A DNA stretch of 64,000 bases. Origin: an uncultured Prevotella sp. Its GTDB lineage: Bacteria; Bacteroidota; Bacteroidia; Bacteroidales; Bacteroidaceae. The position numbers were made by a program, and so were the translations under genes. The DNA is taken from the NCBI GenBank assembly GCA_947169685.1, contig CAMVQS010000004.1, positions 1 through 64,000 of the forward strand, given 5' to 3'. This document shows, one piece after another, positions 60,480 through 64,000 of the stretch (its first letter is position 1; every line of letters starts with the position of its first letter). Under the pieces are notes generated by a model. The model ran no database searches. It had not been told where the DNA came from and worked only from the letters and a program-made list of their open reading frames with translations.

Positions 60480-60616
60480 CTTACGTTAAATAGTGTCAAA
60501 ATAACACCTTTGCCTCACTTTTCTTGGTCTATTTCATTGCGGAATGGAAAATTAATTGTAATTTTACACCCAAAATTACGAAATCTATTAAACAACAACT
60601 AAAAACATTCTGTTCA

Positions 60617-61810
60617 ATGAAAAACCTAAAAGGATTTTTTCTTGGTGTCGGTGTTGCCGCTGCAATGCTGACTGCCTGCACGTCTGCTGACAAGCAGATG
60701 ACAACATTATCAGGTCTGAATCCTGCTGCTTTCGACTCTACGATCGACGGCAAGAAGACCGCGTTATTCATCCTGAAGAACCAGAACGGCATGGAGGTGT
60801 GCATCACCAACTATGGTGGCCGCGTTGTATCGCTGGTAGTTCCCGACAAAGAGGGCAAGCCGACAGACGTGGTGCTGGGCTTCGACAACATCAAGCAGTA
60901 TGCTGACACGCTGAACTCTCCGAGTGACTATGGTTCGACTGTTGGCCGCTATGCTAACCGCATCAACGACGGAAAAATCGTCATCAATGGCGACACCATT
61001 CAACTGCGTCAGAACGACACAGGCAACGGTGCCAAGCACTGTCTGCACGGTGGTGGCAACACAGGTTGGATGAACAAGGTGTATGATGCTGAACAGCCCA
61101 ACGATACGACGCTCATCCTGACGTTGGTCAGCCCTGACGGCGACAACGGATTCCCTGGTGAGGTAAAGGCCAAGGCTACATTCACCGTACTGCCTGACAA
61201 CACGCTCGACATCGTGATGGAGGCTACGACCGACAAGGAGACCGTCATTAACATGACCAACCACTCGTACTTCAACCTGAATGGCGATCCCACTCGTGAG
61301 GGCGACAACATGGTGCTCATGGTGAATGCCGACAACTACACACCCAGCGACGCCTCGTACATGACGACAGGCGAGATTAAGCCCGTTGAGGGTACACCAA
61401 TGGACTTCCGCGCTCCCACTCCGCTGAGCCTGAACATCAACAACCAGGAGTTTGACCAGATCAAGAACGCTACGGGCTTCGACCATAACTGGTGCCTAAA
61501 TACTTATAAGGACGGTAAGGGCGACGACAAGACCGTTTGTGCTTCGCTGTACTCTCCCGAGACAGGTATCTTCCTGGAGATGTTCACCAACGAGCCGGGC
61601 GTACAAGTATATAGCGGTAACTTCCAGGGTGTAGGCAAGGATGCCGACATCATCCGCAAGCTGGGTAAGAAATATCCGAAGCATGTCAGCGTTTGTCTGG
61701 AGAGCCAGAAGTACCCCGACAGCCCTAACAAGCCTGAATGGCCCAGCCCCATCTTGAAGCCGGGTGAGAACTATTACAGCCACGTGGCCTATCGTTTCAG
61801 TGTTAAATAA
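60617..61810 (+). CDS. galM: Aldose 1-epimerase (lipoprotein-type galactose mutarotase)
   Basis: TNYGGRVVSLVVPDKEG, NHSYFNLNG, VYSGNFQG; lipobox MLTACTS; start refined to 60617. Confidence 0.93.
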   Translation: MKNLKGFFLGVGVAAAMLTACTSADKQMTTLSGLNPAAFDSTIDGKKTALFILKNQNGMEVCITNYGGRVVSLVVPDKEGKPTDVVLGFDNIKQYADTLNSPSDYGSTVGRYANRINDGKIVINGDTIQLRQNDTGNGAKHCLHGGGNTGWMNKVYDAEQPNDTTLILTLVSPDGDNGFPGEVKAKATFTVLPDNTLDIVMEATTDKETVINMTNHSYFNLNGDPTREGDNMVLMVNADNYTPSDASYMTTGEIKPVEGTPMDFRAPTPLSLNINNQEFDQIKNATGFDHNWCLNTYKDGKGDDKTVCASLYSPETGIFLEMFTNEPGVQVYSGNFQGVGKDADIIRKLGKKYPKHVSVCLESQKYPDSPNKPEWPSPILKPGENYYSHVAYRFSVK

Positions 61811-61820
61811 TTGAACGATC

Positions 61821-63290
61821 ATGAGTACAACAGAAAAAGGTAGCAAAAGCTACCTCATCAGTATAGTCATGGTAGCCGTTTTGGGCGGACTGCTCTTCGG
61901 TTACGACACTGCCGTCATCTCGGGTGCAGAAAAGGGCCTACAGGCATTTTTTATGGATGCACAGGATTTCGCCTATTCTGACACATGGCACGGCTTTACG
62001 TCTGCCAGCGCTTTGATTGGCTGTATCATTGGTTCAGCACTCTCTGGACTGCTGGCAACAGGCCTCGGACGTAAAAAGTCATTAATCATAGCTGGTTTGC
62101 TGTTCTTCATCTCTGCATTAGGAAGCATGGAGCCTGAGTTCCTGTTCTTCGAGCACGGGACGCCAACCTTTTCGCTGCTTATCATGTTCAATATCTACCG
62201 CATCATCGGTGGTATCGGCGTAGGACTGGCATCGGCCATCTGCCCCATGTATATCGGTGAGGTAGCACCCTCGAACATCCGTGGTATGCTCGTATCGTGG
62301 AACCAGTTTGCCATTATTTTCGGTCAGCTGGTGGTTTATTTCGTAAACTTCTTTATTTTAGGTGACCACATCCAGCCACTGGTGGAGGAGATGGGTAAAG
62401 GTATTGCTGCCATTAACCCCGCTGCACAATGGACCGTTACCACAGGCTGGCGTTACATGTTTGGAAGCGAGGCCGTTCCGGCAGGACTCTTCGCCCTGCT
62501 CATCTGCTTCGTACCTGAGACGCCGCGTTATCTGGTTGCCATCGGCAAAGATCAGAAGGCATTGGGCATCCTGTCGAAGATTAATGGCTCAGGCAAGGCA
62601 GCCCAGATTCTGCAGGACATCAAGGATACAATGACCGTGAAGACCGAGCGTCTTCTGACATACGGCGCGCTTTGTATCTTCATCGGTATCATGCTGTCAG
62701 TATTCCAGCAGGCTGTAGGTATCAACGCCGTGCTGTACTATGCTCCGCGTATCTTCGGCGACATGGGTATGGACGACCCCATGATGCTGACCGTATTCAT
62801 GGGTATCATCAATATCTCATTCACACTTGTTGCCGTATTTACTGTTGAGAAGTGGGGCCGCAAGCCGCTGCTCATTTCTGGTTCGCTGGGTATGGCGCTT
62901 GGTGCCATCGGTGTGGCTGTGACCTTCGGACATGAAGGGATGGAAATGTTGACAGCTGCTTCACTACTTATATATAGTGCATCGTTTATGTTCTCGTGGG
63001 GTCCCATCTGTTGGGTGCTCATTGCCGAAATCTTCCCCAACACCATCCGCGGTGTTGCTGTGGCTATTGCCGTTGCCTTCCAGTGGATATTCAACTTCAT
63101 CGTCAGCTCAACCTTCGTGCCCATGTTCAACATGCACCTTACTGAGGGTGACGACTTCGGCCACTGGTTTACCTACGGACTCTACGGCATCATCTGTCTG
63201 CTGGCAGCCCTGTTCGTCTGGAAACTCGTTCCGGAGACTAAGGGTAAAACGCTGGAGGACATGACTAAACTATGGAAACTGAAGAAGTAA
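61821..63290 (+). CDS. MFS sugar:proton symporter (XylE/GalP-like)
   Basis: GGLLFGYDTAVISGAEKGL, GRKKSL, PETKGKTLEDM. Confidence 0.93.
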   Translation: MSTTEKGSKSYLISIVMVAVLGGLLFGYDTAVISGAEKGLQAFFMDAQDFAYSDTWHGFTSASALIGCIIGSALSGLLATGLGRKKSLIIAGLLFFISALGSMEPEFLFFEHGTPTFSLLIMFNIYRIIGGIGVGLASAICPMYIGEVAPSNIRGMLVSWNQFAIIFGQLVVYFVNFFILGDHIQPLVEEMGKGIAAINPAAQWTVTTGWRYMFGSEAVPAGLFALLICFVPETPRYLVAIGKDQKALGILSKINGSGKAAQILQDIKDTMTVKTERLLTYGALCIFIGIMLSVFQQAVGINAVLYYAPRIFGDMGMDDPMMLTVFMGIINISFTLVAVFTVEKWGRKPLLISGSLGMALGAIGVAVTFGHEGMEMLTAASLLIYSASFMFSWGPICWVLIAEIFPNTIRGVAVAIAVAFQWIFNFIVSSTFVPMFNMHLTEGDDFGHWFTYGLYGIICLLAALFVWKLVPETKGKTLEDMTKLWKLKK

Positions 63291-63336
63291 CTTCTTACAT
63301 TAAAGCTTAAATATTAAACATTAAATATTAGACATT

Positions 63337-64000
63337 ATGCAACTATTAGACTGGATTGTCATTGGCGTTTTTGTCATTGCGCTCATTGGCATTGTATTAT
63401 GGGTGGTAAGCCAGAAGAACAACAACTCGGCAGACTACTTCTTGGGAGGTAAGGATGCAACATGGATTGCCATCGGTGCCTCAATCTTCGCATCGAACAT
63501 TGGTTCTGAGCACCTTATCGGACTGGCTGGTGCTGGTGCATCGTCAGGTATGGCCATGGCCCATTGGGAGATTCAAGGCTGGATGATTCTGATTCTCGGC
63601 TGGGTATTCGTACCTTTCTACACACGAAGTATGGTATATACCATGCCGGAGTTCCTGGAGCGTCGCTACAACACTCAGAGCCGCACCATCCTCAGTGTTA
63701 TCTCACTCATCAGCTACGTGCTGACCAAGGTGGCCGTGACGGTTTATGCCGGCGGACTGGTGTTCCAGCAGGTATTCGGCATCGAAGAGCTATGGGGCAT
63801 TGACTTCTTCTGGATTGCAGCCATCGGACTGGTGGTTATCACCGCCATCTATACTATCTTCGGAGGTATGAAGTCCGTGCTCTATACTAGTGTGCTGCAG
63901 ACTCCTATCCTGTTGCTCGGCTCACTCATCATCCTCGTACTCGGACTGAAGGCCCTGGGCGGATGGGATGAGATGATGGCAACCTGTTCTATTCAGACCG
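63337..64000 (+). CDS. Sodium:solute symporter (SGLT-like), truncated by window end
   Basis: ATG 63337: MQLLDWIVIGVFVIALIGIVLWVVSQKNNNSADYFLGGKDATWIAIGASIFASNIGSEHLIGLAGAGA; absent from the ORF track because it is open at the end. Confidence 0.9.
   Translation, partial: MQLLDWIVIGVFVIALIGIVLWVVSQKNNNSADYFLGGKDATWIAIGASIFASNIGSEHLIGLAGAGASSGMAMAHWEIQGWMILILGWVFVPFYTRSMVYTMPEFLERRYNTQSRTILSVISLISYVLTKVAVTVYAGGLVFQQVFGIEELWGIDFFWIAAIGLVVITAIYTIFGGMKSVLYTSVLQTPILLLGSLIILVLGLKALGGWDEMMATCSIQT

Noticed and set aside
1-64000. tRNA or rRNA genes
   Set aside because: Scanned the larger intergenic gaps by eye; found nothing with a convincing cloverleaf or rRNA sequence.

Overview
The window looks like a Bacteroidales chromosome, probably Prevotella-like. 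The evidence is recurrent TAnnTTTG-type -7 promoter boxes, BspA/LRR and DUF4421-type proteins, and typical gene neighbourhoods. Most of it is ordinary housekeeping content: nifJ start (partial), ileS, lspA, rsmE, rsmG, paaK-like ligase, pepD-like dipeptidase, HtrA/DegQ, primary sigma factor, an aminotransferase-iorB-iorA operon, tamA-like Omp85, a leuA-leuC-leuD-leuA2-leuB operon, ClpC-like ATPase, and galM with sugar and SSS transporters. The accessory part is about 26.4-44.5 kb. It holds a complete type I R-M system (hsdM-hsdS-hsdR), a MntA/HepT-type pair, two seemingly identical ~470-bp copies of an MNT nucleotidyltransferase module with decayed HEPN partners, a BspA-like LRR protein, a VirE/DUF3987-type primase-like gene, and an HU-like protein. 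The observations most worth checking are: (1) both MNT copies have broken HEPN partners, and each replaces the body of a bspA-like gene whose last 13 codons survive; (2) a 28-bp direct repeat flanks the ~7.8-kb HepT/MntA + R-M segment and truncates two HEPN-family ORFs on opposite strands at one junction; (3) a ~190-nt rod-shaped 6S-like RNA candidate lies upstream of hsdM, with a divergent sRNA candidate beside it; (4) iteron-like 8-bp arrays form a 38-bp perfect inverted repeat around the VirE-like locus; (5) an un-called Leu/Ile leader peptide plus terminator precedes leuA. All calls come from reading the sequence and ORF track; no database search or folding program was run.
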